Below, piece by piece: positions 27,399 to 36,972 of a stretch of DNA of 64,000 nucleotides. Position 1 is the stretch's first letter. Every line of letters begins with the position of its first letter. The stretch is taken from NCBI RefSeq assembly GCF_001280125.1, contig NZ_LGEG01000001.1, positions 62,001 to 126,000 on the forward strand. Reading direction: 5' to 3'. Under the pieces are notes generated by a model, which was not told where the DNA came from, did not search any database, and was given only the letters and a program-made list of their open reading frames with translations. A program made the position numbers and the translations under genes. Source of the DNA: Streptomyces sp. NRRL F-6492. Lineage in GTDB: Bacteria > Actinomycetota > Actinomycetes > Streptomycetales > Streptomycetaceae.

Positions 27399-28976
27399 GT
27401 GGCGTCTCCGACTGCGCTGAACTCGGTGATCGACGGCAAGGAGGTCCCCGGAAGCGGCGTCACCTACGCCTCTCTCGATCCGGCCCGGACGAGCGACGTG
27501 GTCGCCGAGGTCCGGCTCGCCGACGCGGGGCAGTTCCAGGACGCCTGCGAGGCGGCCCGGCGGGCGCAGCGCGAGTGGGCGCGGGTGCCGGCCCCCGTGC
27601 GCGGACAGGTCGTGGGCGCCTTCGGCCGCCTCGTGCAGGCCAACAAGGAGCGCCTCGCCCGGCTGGTGACCCGCGAGGTGGGCAAGACGTACGCCGAGGC
27701 CCTGGGCGAGGTCCAGGAGATCATCGACACCTGCGACTTCTTCCTCGGCGAGGGCAGGCGCCTGTACGGGCACACAGTCCCGTCCGAGATGCCCGACAAG
27801 CAGTTGTTCACCTACCGCGTGCCGGTCGGCGTGGCGGTCATCGTGACCGCGGGCAACTTCCCGGTGGCGGTCCCCTCCTGGTACCTGGCCCCGGCCCTGC
27901 TGTGCGGCAACGCGGTGGTGTGGAAGCCCGCCGAGTACGCGGCGGCGACCGCGCGCGCCCTGGCCGAACTCGCTTGGCGGGCGGGGGTCCCGGCCGGGGT
28001 CCTCAACCTCGTCCACGCCGACGGCGAGACAACGTTCGCGGGCCTGGAGGCCGCGCTGGAGCGCGGTCTGGTGGACAAGGTCGGCTTCACGGGGTCGACG
28101 GCGGTCGGCCGGCGGATCGGTGAGCTGTGCGGCCGCCACCTGCAGACGCCGTGCCTGGAGCTCGGCGGCAAGAACCCGATGGTCGTCGCGCCCGACGCGG
28201 ACCTCGACCTGGCCGTGCAGGCGGCGCTGTTCTCCGGTTACGGCACGGCGGGCCAGCGCTGCACCTCGCTGGGCACGGTCGTCGTGCACGAGGACGTGCA
28301 CGACGAGTTCACGCGCCGGTTCGCCGAGGCCGTGCGGACCGCGCCGGTGGGCGACCCGGCCTCCCCCGTCGTCTACGGCCCGCTGCTCGACGAGAAGTTC
28401 GCGCGCTCCTACGAGGAGACGCTGGGCTGGATCGACGCCCACCACACGGTGCTCGGTTCGAGCGCCGTCGGCAGGATCACGGCCGACTCGCCCCGCGAGG
28501 GCTTCGTCGGAGACCCGTCGGACGGCCTGTACTACCACCCGGTCCTCGTGGACGGGGTCCGGCCCACGGACCGGATCTTCCTGGAGGAGACCTTCGGGCC
28601 GATCGTCGGGATCACCACGTACCGGACGCTCGACGAGGCGATCGAGCTGGCCAACGCCCCGGGCTACGGTCTCTCCGCCGCCGTCTGGACCAGTGACCCG
28701 GCCACCGTGTTCCGCTTCCGGCAGGACGTCGGGGCCGGCATGGTCAGCGTGAACAACTCCACCTCGGGCGCGGAGGCGCACCTGCCGTTCGGCGGGAACG
28801 GCAAGTCCGGCAACGGCAGCCGCCAGTCCGGCGTGTGGGTGCTCGACCAGTTCACCCGCTGGCAGTCGATGAACTGGGACTTCTCCGGTTCGCTGCAGAA
28901 GGCCCAGATGGACGTGGCGACCGTCGAGGCCGACCTGGACTACCGCCTGCCGGAGGAGTGGACCGGGGGCGCCTGA
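27399..28976 (+). CDS. NAD(P)-dependent aldehyde dehydrogenase
   Basis: This 525-residue enzyme oxidises an aldehyde to an acid. The general-base Glu is in LELGGKNP (about 254) and the nucleophilic Cys in GTAGQRCTS (about 288). The KTYAEALGEVQE and PVGVAVIVTAGNFPVA segments suggest an amino-acid semialdehyde-type (ALDH7- or P5C-like) substrate, but the class is not certain. TATACT at 27358-27363 is a good -10. It is convergent with the lipopeptide operon and shares its terminator. A supply role for an aminoadipate-like residue is possible but speculative. Confidence 0.85.
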   Translation: MASPTALNSVIDGKEVPGSGVTYASLDPARTSDVVAEVRLADAGQFQDACEAARRAQREWARVPAPVRGQVVGAFGRLVQANKERLARLVTREVGKTYAEALGEVQEIIDTCDFFLGEGRRLYGHTVPSEMPDKQLFTYRVPVGVAVIVTAGNFPVAVPSWYLAPALLCGNAVVWKPAEYAAATARALAELAWRAGVPAGVLNLVHADGETTFAGLEAALERGLVDKVGFTGSTAVGRRIGELCGRHLQTPCLELGGKNPMVVAPDADLDLAVQAALFSGYGTAGQRCTSLGTVVVHEDVHDEFTRRFAEAVRTAPVGDPASPVVYGPLLDEKFARSYEETLGWIDAHHTVLGSSAVGRITADSPREGFVGDPSDGLYYHPVLVDGVRPTDRIFLEETFGPIVGITTYRTLDEAIELANAPGYGLSAAVWTSDPATVFRFRQDVGAGMVSVNNSTSGAEAHLPFGGNGKSGNGSRQSGVWVLDQFTRWQSMNWDFSGSLQKAQMDVATVEADLDYRLPEEWTGGA

Positions 28977-28986
28977 CACGAGGAAC

Positions 28987-29026
28987 GGGGCCGGGGCCGG
29001 TGGTCGTGTCCACCGGCCCCGGCCCC
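28987..29026. terminator. perfect bidirectional terminator hairpin
   Basis: A 17-bp perfect stem (GGGGCCGGGGCCGGTGG and its complement) closes a 6-base loop TCGTGT. It lies 10 bases after the aldehyde dehydrogenase stop and 35 bases past the M28 peptidase stop, and so ends both convergent units. Confidence 0.85.
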
Positions 29027-29061
29027 GCGGCCGTACCCGGCCTCCCCGGGACCGGGGATCC

Positions 29062-31395
29062 TCAGGACCGGGGGTCCTCGTACGTGTGCGTGACCAGCGT
29101 CCTCGCGTGGCCCACCGTCCAGTCCGGCAGGGCCGCGAGGGCCTTCTCCGCGTCCTCCCCGGTCTTCAGGAAGACCTGGTCGACCCGGATCTCGACGGGG
29201 CCCGAGCGCTCGACGGTCACCGTGTGGCCGTCGAAGCGCCCGACGACGTCGACCACCGCCTCGTCGCCCTCGAAGGGCCGGCCGCCCACGGAGAGGCCGG
29301 GGCCCGTCACCGTGACCCTGACCAGCTCCGCGCGGTTCGCGCCGACGGTGATCCGGACGGGCGCGGTCGTCCCCTCGGTGGCGAAGGAGACGGTCCCCTC
29401 CGGCACGGTCACCTTCCGCGCGGCGAGCCCTCCTTCGCGGACCCGCAGCCCGGTGTCGCGGACGATCCCGTCGACGACGCCCAGGTCCTGGGGCGTGAGG
29501 GCGTCGCGGCCCTCCAGCACGATCCGCGCGTCCCCGCCGTCGGTCTGCTCCTGGAAGAGGCTCACCATCTTGGGGTGCGCGGTGTCGTACGGCGGGGCGA
29601 GGCCGACGACGAGGAGGCCGCAGGCGGCGTACGCCACCAGGGCGAGGCCGGACCGGCGGGGCGGACGCCCGGCGTACGCGGCGAACGGCGCGAGGACGAG
29701 GGCCAGCGGGACGGCGACCAGGACGCCGGCCACGGCGACGGCCGCGTCCATGGGGACGGCGGTCGGCAGCCGGCCCATCATCGGGACCGCCAGCTCGAAC
29801 AGGTTCCGCGCGAACTGGGCGATCAGCACCAACACCACGAACGCGCCCGCCAGCGGCGGCACCGCGCGCCAGCGGCCCGGCAGCAGCAGGAGGCCGGCGA
29901 TCGACACCATCAGCGGGACGGAGGCGATCCACAGCAGGTAGCCGGGGCCGACGCCGAGCCAGGCGGTGACCGCGCCGAGCAGGGCGACCGCCCAGGTGTT
30001 GGCGAGCAGGGCGGCACGGGCCGACGGCCGCCGGGCGCCGTCCGGGGCGCGGCGGCGGCGCCGGCGCTCCAGGAGCAGCTGCGGGGCCAGCGCCCCCAGG
30101 ACGGTCAGGGGCAGCGGCACCAGGTACACCAGCCAGGGGTGCGCGAACCAGGCGTGCGGGCCGGCCAGCGACTGGGCGACGCCCACCAGGAGGCCCGTGA
30201 GCACGGCGGCCGGGAGGCCGAGGAGCGCGGCGCCCGCGGTGGCGGCCGTCCGGCCGGGCCGGAGGTCCCAGGCCCGGTGGGCCCACCGGGTCAGCGCGGC
30301 CAGGACGAGGAGCAGCACGAGCGTGCCGGACTTCACCAGGAGCGGGTCGAGGGTCACCCACCAGCGCGACAGCACGTCGAAGTAGTACGGGGCGGGCTTC
30401 CGGTCGGCCGGGTCGACGGCCCCGGTCCCGGTCACGTCGGAGGCGAAGCGGACGGTCAGGTCGGTGACCGCCTGCGCCGAACCGGAGCCGATGCCGACGA
30501 CCCGGTCGTTCGGCGTGTGGTAGCGGTAGCCGTCCTCGAAGAGGGCGTAGTCGAGGCCCGACCAGCCCCGGGCGCGCCACACCCGGCTGTCGGTGTCGGA
30601 GTTGATGAGTCCCGCCCGGAACAGCCACTGGCCGAGGACGGAGCCGTACGGCCGCGCGGTGTCGCCCGCCAGCTCGATCAGCCGTCCGTCGTCCTCGCCC
30701 GCCTGGAACAGGATGGGCAGACCGCCCGAGCCGACGGCCTCCAGGTTCAGGAACCAGCGGACGTCCGCCGCCCACGGGTGCCGGGTGAACGCGTCCGCCC
30801 CGGTGAGGCCGACCTCCTCGCCGCCGTTGAACAGGTAGACGACCGTGCGGTGGCGGTCCTGTCCGGCGAGCTGCCGGGCGGCCTGGAGCACCGCGCCGAC
30901 GTTGACGGCGTCGTCGGCGGCGCCCGGGCCCTCCATCGCGGAGTCGACGTGGACGTTCACCAGGAGGGCGTCGGCGGTGTCGCCGGGCTGGCGGGCGATC
31001 ACGTTCTCGACGGCGTAGTCGACGGCGCGGTCGTGGAAGCGGTGCGAGCCGGAGGCGCGCTGCCGTTCCACCTCCAGGCCGGGGATCGCCTTCAGGTCGT
31101 CGGCGACCAGGTCCAGCGCTTCCGTGAGGCGCGGGCTCGCGGCGACGCGCGTGCCGAGGTCCTCCAGCCGCTGGGCGGTGGCGAGGGCGCCGCGGCCGGC
31201 CTCCCCGTCGGGCGCCGGGCGGGTCGCCCCGTACGCCAGCGAGAAGGAGACGGCCAGGAGCAGGCCCAGGACCGCCCAGGTGCCGGCGAACCGCCGTGCG
31301 CCGGACCGGAAGGGCGGGGTGCCCGCCGCCGGCGGTGCCGGCGGGGCGGACGACGGCGCGTCGGCCGCTCGCGGCCGGGACTTCAGCATGCTCAC
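29062..31395 (-). CDS. membrane-anchored M28-family metallopeptidase
   Basis: This 777-residue protein has an N-terminal membrane helix (about 36-58), an extracellular M28 di-zinc peptidase domain (about 80-330) and about nine further helices with a C-terminal soluble domain (about 630-777), an Fxna/ERMP1-like layout. Zinc and catalytic residues are visible in NVHVDSAMEG, GAADDAVNVG, NGGEEVGL and LNLEAVGSGG. It is the last gene of the NRPS operon, 19 bases after the hydrolase gene, so it may trim, activate or detoxify the lipopeptide outside the cell. It may start at GTG 31395 or ATG 31389. Confidence 0.85.
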   Translation of the reverse strand: MSMLKSRPRAADAPSSAPPAPPAAGTPPFRSGARRFAGTWAVLGLLLAVSFSLAYGATRPAPDGEAGRGALATAQRLEDLGTRVAASPRLTEALDLVADDLKAIPGLEVERQRASGSHRFHDRAVDYAVENVIARQPGDTADALLVNVHVDSAMEGPGAADDAVNVGAVLQAARQLAGQDRHRTVVYLFNGGEEVGLTGADAFTRHPWAADVRWFLNLEAVGSGGLPILFQAGEDDGRLIELAGDTARPYGSVLGQWLFRAGLINSDTDSRVWRARGWSGLDYALFEDGYRYHTPNDRVVGIGSGSAQAVTDLTVRFASDVTGTGAVDPADRKPAPYYFDVLSRWWVTLDPLLVKSGTLVLLLVLAALTRWAHRAWDLRPGRTAATAGAALLGLPAAVLTGLLVGVAQSLAGPHAWFAHPWLVYLVPLPLTVLGALAPQLLLERRRRRRAPDGARRPSARAALLANTWAVALLGAVTAWLGVGPGYLLWIASVPLMVSIAGLLLLPGRWRAVPPLAGAFVVLVLIAQFARNLFELAVPMMGRLPTAVPMDAAVAVAGVLVAVPLALVLAPFAAYAGRPPRRSGLALVAYAACGLLVVGLAPPYDTAHPKMVSLFQEQTDGGDARIVLEGRDALTPQDLGVVDGIVRDTGLRVREGGLAARKVTVPEGTVSFATEGTTAPVRITVGANRAELVRVTVTGPGLSVGGRPFEGDEAVVDVVGRFDGHTVTVERSGPVEIRVDQVFLKTGEDAEKALAALPDWTVGHARTLVTHTYEDPRS

Positions 31396-31414
31396 CGCAT
31401 GACCCTTTCCATGG

Positions 31415-32287
31415 TTATGCCGCCGTCTCCGGCGTCTGTCGCAACTCCCGCAGCCAGGTGCGCAGTTCGTGTACGACGATGTCTCCGCGCTCCAGGGTGA
31501 GCGCGTGCGCGGCGTCGGGGACGCGGACGAGGGAGGCCCGCGGGCAGGCGCGCTCGATCTCCTCGGCCGCGGCCCGCATGCCGGTGGTGTCGGCGTCTCC
31601 GACGAGCACGCGGACCGGGACGTCGAGCTTCTCCAGCCGGCCGGCCGCGGGCTCGGCCTTCACGAAGTCCGGGGTGTCCTTCTGCTGCGTGTAGTTGAGC
31701 CGCAGCATGCCGGCGACCGCCTCCCGTACGGCGGCCCGCTCGGGCGCCGGTTCGCGGCCGGGGCCGTCGACGAACAGGCGCACCTCGTGCGCGATCAGCT
31801 CCTCGACCCTGCGGGCGGTGTCGGCCTCGTCGGCCTCGTCCCAGGCCTCCTCGGCCGCCCCGACCGCGTCGAGCAGCGGGCGCTCGTCGTCCGCGACCGG
31901 GGTGTCGAGGCCCGAGACGTCGGGGGCGAGCAGGAACAGTCCGCGCACCCGCTCCGGGTGGGCGAGGGCGAAGTCGACCGCGAGGCGCGCGCCCCTCGAC
32001 TCGCCCACGAGGACGGCGGATTCGAGGCCGTAGGCGTCCAGCACGCTCGCGAGGTCGCCGATGTCGGAGAACTCTCCGTCGAGCGTCGTCGTGGACTCGC
32101 CGAAACAGCGGCAGTCGTAGGCGACGCCGAACATCTCGTCGTCCAGTTCCCGCATCAGCGGGAACCACATCTCCGCGTGGGCGATGCCGGAGTGGACGAG
32201 GAGGGCGGCCGGGCGGTCCGGCGTGCCGCTGCTGCCGGTGCGGAGCGTTCCGCCGGGGACGGTGATCGTGCGCGTTTCCATGGTCAT
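31415..32287 (-). CDS. alpha/beta hydrolase in the lipopeptide operon
   Basis: The 290-residue hydrolase has a Ser nucleophile in VGESRGARLA (about 95), an acid in VGDADTTG and a His in DAAHALT (about 264). The nucleophile elbow GESRG departs from the common GHSXG. Its ATG overlaps the stop of the type II thioesterase as ATGA. With no thioesterase domain on the synthetases, this enzyme is one of two trans candidates for product release or tailoring. The TAA stop is followed closely by the peptidase gene. Confidence 0.83.
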   Translation of the reverse strand: MTMETRTITVPGGTLRTGSSGTPDRPAALLVHSGIAHAEMWFPLMRELDDEMFGVAYDCRCFGESTTTLDGEFSDIGDLASVLDAYGLESAVLVGESRGARLAVDFALAHPERVRGLFLLAPDVSGLDTPVADDERPLLDAVGAAEEAWDEADEADTARRVEELIAHEVRLFVDGPGREPAPERAAVREAVAGMLRLNYTQQKDTPDFVKAEPAAGRLEKLDVPVRVLVGDADTTGMRAAAEEIERACPRASLVRVPDAAHALTLERGDIVVHELRTWLRELRQTPETAA

Positions 32288-33030
32288 CCTTCGATCGACT
32301 GCAAGGGGCGGCTGAGCGACTGCAGGTGGCAGTCGACCACGTACCCGGCGACTTCCCGGGCGTGGCTCAGCAGGTACATGTGTCCGCCCTGCCACAGCCT
32401 GGTCGGGCAGCCGTCCCGGCCCTGCTCGGCCCAGGCCGCGAGGGCCTCGGCGGGCACGCCGGGGTCGTCGTCGCCCCCCGCGGCGAACAACCGGGCGGAG
32501 AGCTTCTCCCCCGCCCGGTACCGGTAGCCCGTCGCCATCCGGTAGTCGGCGCGGATGCCGGGCATGACGAGCTCCAGCAGCTCGGGCTGGCGGAAGAACT
32601 CCTCCGGGGCCGCCCCGTGCGAGCGCAGGCCGTCGAGGATCTCGGCGTCCGTGGGCGCGGGCCTGGCGGACAGCGTCTGCGGCGCCGGCATCCCCGACAC
32701 GACCAGGCAGCGGACCGGGAGCGCCCGCTCCTGGAACCGGCGGGCCAGTTCGAACGCGACCAGGGAGCCGAAGCTGTGCCCGAAGAGGGTGGTGGGCCGG
32801 TCGTCCCGGAGGAGTTCGCCGGCCAGGGCGCCGACGAGCTCGTCCATGTCCTCCACCGGCGGCTCCAGCGTCCGGTGCTCGCGCGCGGGCAGGTGGGGCG
32901 CCCACAGCTCCACCCCGGAGGGGAGCCACTCGGTCCAGCTCTCGTACACCGTCCCGTTGCCGCCCGCGTAGGGCAGGCAGACGATCCGGCTGTCGCCTCC
33001 GCCGGTGCTGAGCCTCTGCATCAGTGACAT
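32284..33030 (-). CDS. type II thioesterase
   Basis: The 248-residue protein is a GrsT-like stand-alone thioesterase. The Ser is in GHSFGSLVAFELARR (about 84), a family Asp follows later, and the His is in WQGGHMYLLSH (about 222). Type II enzymes normally clear mis-primed or stalled carriers. Because the synthetases lack a TE domain, this protein could also help release the peptide. It starts 9 bases after the MbtH stop. Confidence 0.92.
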   Translation of the reverse strand: MSLMQRLSTGGGDSRIVCLPYAGGNGTVYESWTEWLPSGVELWAPHLPAREHRTLEPPVEDMDELVGALAGELLRDDRPTTLFGHSFGSLVAFELARRFQERALPVRCLVVSGMPAPQTLSARPAPTDAEILDGLRSHGAAPEEFFRQPELLELVMPGIRADYRMATGYRYRAGEKLSARLFAAGGDDDPGVPAEALAAWAEQGRDGCPTRLWQGGHMYLLSHAREVAGYVVDCHLQSLSRPLQSIEG

Positions 33031-33039
33031 GACGGCGGA

Positions 33040-33231
33040 TCAGCCCCGCACGCAGCGCGGACGCATGTCGGTCCACACGGCCTCGACGCGGTCGAGGCAC
33101 TCGTCCTTGGTGCCGGCGGGGCCCTCGGCCTCCCAGCCGGCCGGGAGCGCGCGGTCGCTGCGCCAGATCGAGTACTGCTCCTCGTCGTTGACCACGACGA
33201 GGTAGGAGGGTTCTGCGGTGGTGACGGTCAT
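33040..33231 (-). CDS. MbtH-like NRPS accessory protein (first copy)
   Basis: The 63-residue protein shows the MbtH core: NDEEQYSIWRSDRALPAGW (about 15-33) and WTDMRPRCVRG at the C-terminus, including the conserved Trp residues that clasp adenylation domains. It is needed for the folding or activity of many A domains. ATGA overlap with the MFS gene upstream and a 9-base gap to the thioesterase place it firmly in the operon. A second copy lies at 59960-60172. Confidence 0.95.
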   Translation of the reverse strand: MTVTTAEPSYLVVVNDEEQYSIWRSDRALPAGWEAEGPAGTKDECLDRVEAVWTDMRPRCVRG

Positions 33232-34568
33232 GGTGTCGCCTCTTCGGGTTGCGGGGTGACGGGAAGGAGGGGTCCGTGGGCCTTCTGGATCCGGCGCAGG
33301 ACGCCGCCGAAGGCGACGCTGACCGCGATGCAGGAGAGCGCGATGACGGACAGGGTCACGGAGCCGGAGGTCGCCTCCAGGGCGACGCCGGCCACCAGGA
33401 CGGACAGGGGCTTCAGGCTGAACGCGGCGACCTGCGCGGTCGTGGTCACCCGGCCGAGGAGCTCGTCCGGGGTGAGCCGGGCCCGCAGGGTGCTGTAGAG
33501 GATCGCGGAGAGCGACTCCCCCGCGCCCGCCAGCAGGACGACGCCGAGGGCCAGGGGCAGCGACTCGGTGCCGCTCAGGACGAGCAGCGCGACGCTGCCG
33601 AGGACCGTGCCGGCGCACATGACGGCGGCGGAGGCCTCCTTGATCCGGGAGGCGAGCACGGCGCCGGCGATCGCCCCGACGGCGTAGACCGCGATGACCG
33701 TGCCGAGGGCGCCGGGCGACCAGCCGAGGTCCTCGCGGACGAAGTAGGTGGCGCAGATGATGATCGGCGCGGTGAAGAAGGTGACCGCCGCCCAGTAGAG
33801 CAGCGCCGCCCGCAGCAGCCGGTGCCCGGCGATGAACCGGAAGCCCTCCAGGACCTGCCGGCGCATCGGGGCGGGGGCGTGCTCCCGCGCGGTCTGCAGC
33901 GGGCGGCGGATCAGCATCAGGGCGACCGCCGACACCGCGAAGGTCAGCGCGTCGACCCCCAGGGTGGCGGCCCCGCCGATGCCCGTCACCAGCAGGCCGG
34001 CGAGGGCCGGTCCCGCGATGTAGCCGAGCGCGTTGCCGATCGAGAGCAGCGAGTTGGCCTCCCCGAGGCGGTCCCGGCCGACCAGCGAGGGCACGCAGGA
34101 CAGGCAGGCCGCCTCGAAGACGGTGTACAGCACGCCGACCGGTACGGCGATGGCGTACAGCACCGGCAGCACCGGCACGTCGAGCAGCGCGGCCACCGGC
34201 ACCGCGCCGACGAGCAGCGCGCGCCCGACGTCCGACCAGAGCATCATCCGCCGCCGGTCGAAGCGGTCGGCCCAGGCCCCCGCGGGGACGCCGAGCAGCA
34301 TCATGGGCAGCGCCGACAGCATGGCGATCAGGCCCATGTGCAGTCCGGAGCCGGTGAGGGCCAGGACGAGGAGCGGCAGGGCGGTCTTGCTCAGCGCGTC
34401 GCCGAGCGCGGAGGCGCCCTGGCCGCCCGCGAACAGCAGGAAGTCGCGGTCCTTCATCAGGTTCCCGGCCACGGGGCCGGCCGGGCCCGCGGCCGTCGCT
34501 CCGGGACCGGCCGGGCCCGTGGCCGTGGCCGGGCCCCCGGGGGCGGCCGTGCTCGCAGATGTGCTCAC
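33228..34568 (-). CDS. MFS exporter, enterobactin-exporter-like (EntS)
   Basis: This 446-residue carrier has a Gly/Ala/Pro-rich cytosolic N-terminus (about 1-36), KDRDFLLFAGGQGASALGDALS leading into helix 1, and about 12 helices. The AWADRFDRRRMM loop between helices 2 and 3 is the MFS motif A. Family members export siderophores and macrolide- or peptide-like products. It starts 2 bases after the oxygenase stop, so it probably exports the lipopeptide and may give self-protection. Confidence 0.88.
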   Translation of the reverse strand: MSTSASTAAPGGPATATGPAGPGATAAGPAGPVAGNLMKDRDFLLFAGGQGASALGDALSKTALPLLVLALTGSGLHMGLIAMLSALPMMLLGVPAGAWADRFDRRRMMLWSDVGRALLVGAVPVAALLDVPVLPVLYAIAVPVGVLYTVFEAACLSCVPSLVGRDRLGEANSLLSIGNALGYIAGPALAGLLVTGIGGAATLGVDALTFAVSAVALMLIRRPLQTAREHAPAPMRRQVLEGFRFIAGHRLLRAALLYWAAVTFFTAPIIICATYFVREDLGWSPGALGTVIAVYAVGAIAGAVLASRIKEASAAVMCAGTVLGSVALLVLSGTESLPLALGVVLLAGAGESLSAILYSTLRARLTPDELLGRVTTTAQVAAFSLKPLSVLVAGVALEATSGSVTLSVIALSCIAVSVAFGGVLRRIQKAHGPLLPVTPQPEEATP

Positions 34569-34570
34569 CG

Positions 34571-35617
34571 TCAGGCCCAGTCGTCCCAGTCCTTGGCGCC
34601 GGTCACGTTGCGCAGACCGCCCTGGGACTTGAAGTACATCTGGGCCAGGTAACGCTCGGGGATGCAGGTCAGCCAGCCGAGCGCGTTGTCCTCGCCCACG
34701 ATCTGGTGGCTGTACGAGATCGAGGTGTCCATCGCCTCGATGGCGTGCCAGTAGCCGCTGGGCACGTACAGCGTCTCGCCCGGGTTCAGGACGGTCTCCT
34801 CCACGACCACGTCCTTGAAGCGCGGGTGGCGCTCCAGGTCGGGGCGGCGGTAGTCGACCTGGGCCATGCCGAACTGGCGGCGGAACGGGCGCGGGTACAG
34901 CTTCTCGTGCTGGTCCGGGGAGACGAAGTAGCAGCGCTTGCGGCCGACGACCTGGCTCAGGTAGGCCGCGGTCTGCATGCCGTCGCTGTGGAAGGGGGTG
35001 ACGGTGCCCTTGCTGCCGATGAACATGACGGCCGCGACCCGGGAGGAGACGGTCGCGCGCGGGGCGCCCTTGCCTCCGCCGCGGTTGAGGAAGGTCTTGG
35101 CGAGGTAGAGGCCGAGCAGCTTGGCGGGGTTGGCCGTGCCGGTCCTCCAGTCCGCCTTGAAGCGGATGTCGGCCCAGTTCGGCGCCAGGTCGGGCAGGTC
35201 GTAGTCCTCGGCGAGGCCCGGGTGGTGCTCGACCATCCGGTGGACGGGGTAGGCGCGCAGGTAGTAGGCGCGGCCCTCGTCGGTGTTGTTCTCGATCTCG
35301 TCGAGCAGCTTGGACAGCTTCATCCCGCGGAAGCCGCCGACGTTGCCCAGGATCAGTTCGTTGTCGAGCCGCTGGAGGTTGGCGTGGATGTCCAGGTCGC
35401 CGAAGTGCTCGCGGAAGTAGTCCAGGCTCCAGCGCTCCATGGCCGGCCAGGTGTCCATCAGGCCGGTGATGACGGCGGGCTTGCGCTTGTAGACGTACTC
35501 GCGCTTGAACTCCTCGGGGGAGGGCGCGTGGATCCGGTCGATCGCGTCGGTCTTCACCGTGGCCTCGGAGAAGAACGTTCCGGCGGTCTCGGCCTGCTCG
35601 GGCGGGTTGATGGTCAT
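34571..35617 (-). CDS. JmjC/cupin-type Fe(II)/2-oxoglutarate oxygenase
   Basis: This 348-residue protein belongs to the cupin_8/JmjC hydroxylases. The metal facial triad is visible as HSD in TPFHSDGMQ (about 208-210) and the distal His in SGYWHAIE (about 290), with Lys/Arg residues for 2-oxoglutarate nearby. Within an NRPS operon it most likely beta-hydroxylates an amino acid, either free or carrier-bound. The target residue cannot be decided. It begins 56 bases after the aminotransferase gene. Confidence 0.85.
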   Translation of the reverse strand: MTINPPEQAETAGTFFSEATVKTDAIDRIHAPSPEEFKREYVYKRKPAVITGLMDTWPAMERWSLDYFREHFGDLDIHANLQRLDNELILGNVGGFRGMKLSKLLDEIENNTDEGRAYYLRAYPVHRMVEHHPGLAEDYDLPDLAPNWADIRFKADWRTGTANPAKLLGLYLAKTFLNRGGGKGAPRATVSSRVAAVMFIGSKGTVTPFHSDGMQTAAYLSQVVGRKRCYFVSPDQHEKLYPRPFRRQFGMAQVDYRRPDLERHPRFKDVVVEETVLNPGETLYVPSGYWHAIEAMDTSISYSHQIVGEDNALGWLTCIPERYLAQMYFKSQGGLRNVTGAKDWDDWA

Positions 35618-35673
35618 GACGGGTCCTGTTCCTGTGTCCTGTGGGGCGGGGGTGGTCGGGGCGGTGGGCCGGG

Positions 35674-36968
<1,295 letters not shown>

Positions 36969-36972
<4 letters not shown>

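Noticed and set aside
34571..35617. The JmjC/cupin protein as a ribosomal oxygenase of the core genome
   Set aside because: Its position between NRPS operon genes with a 2-base gap to the exporter argues for a biosynthetic role, though the fold is the same.
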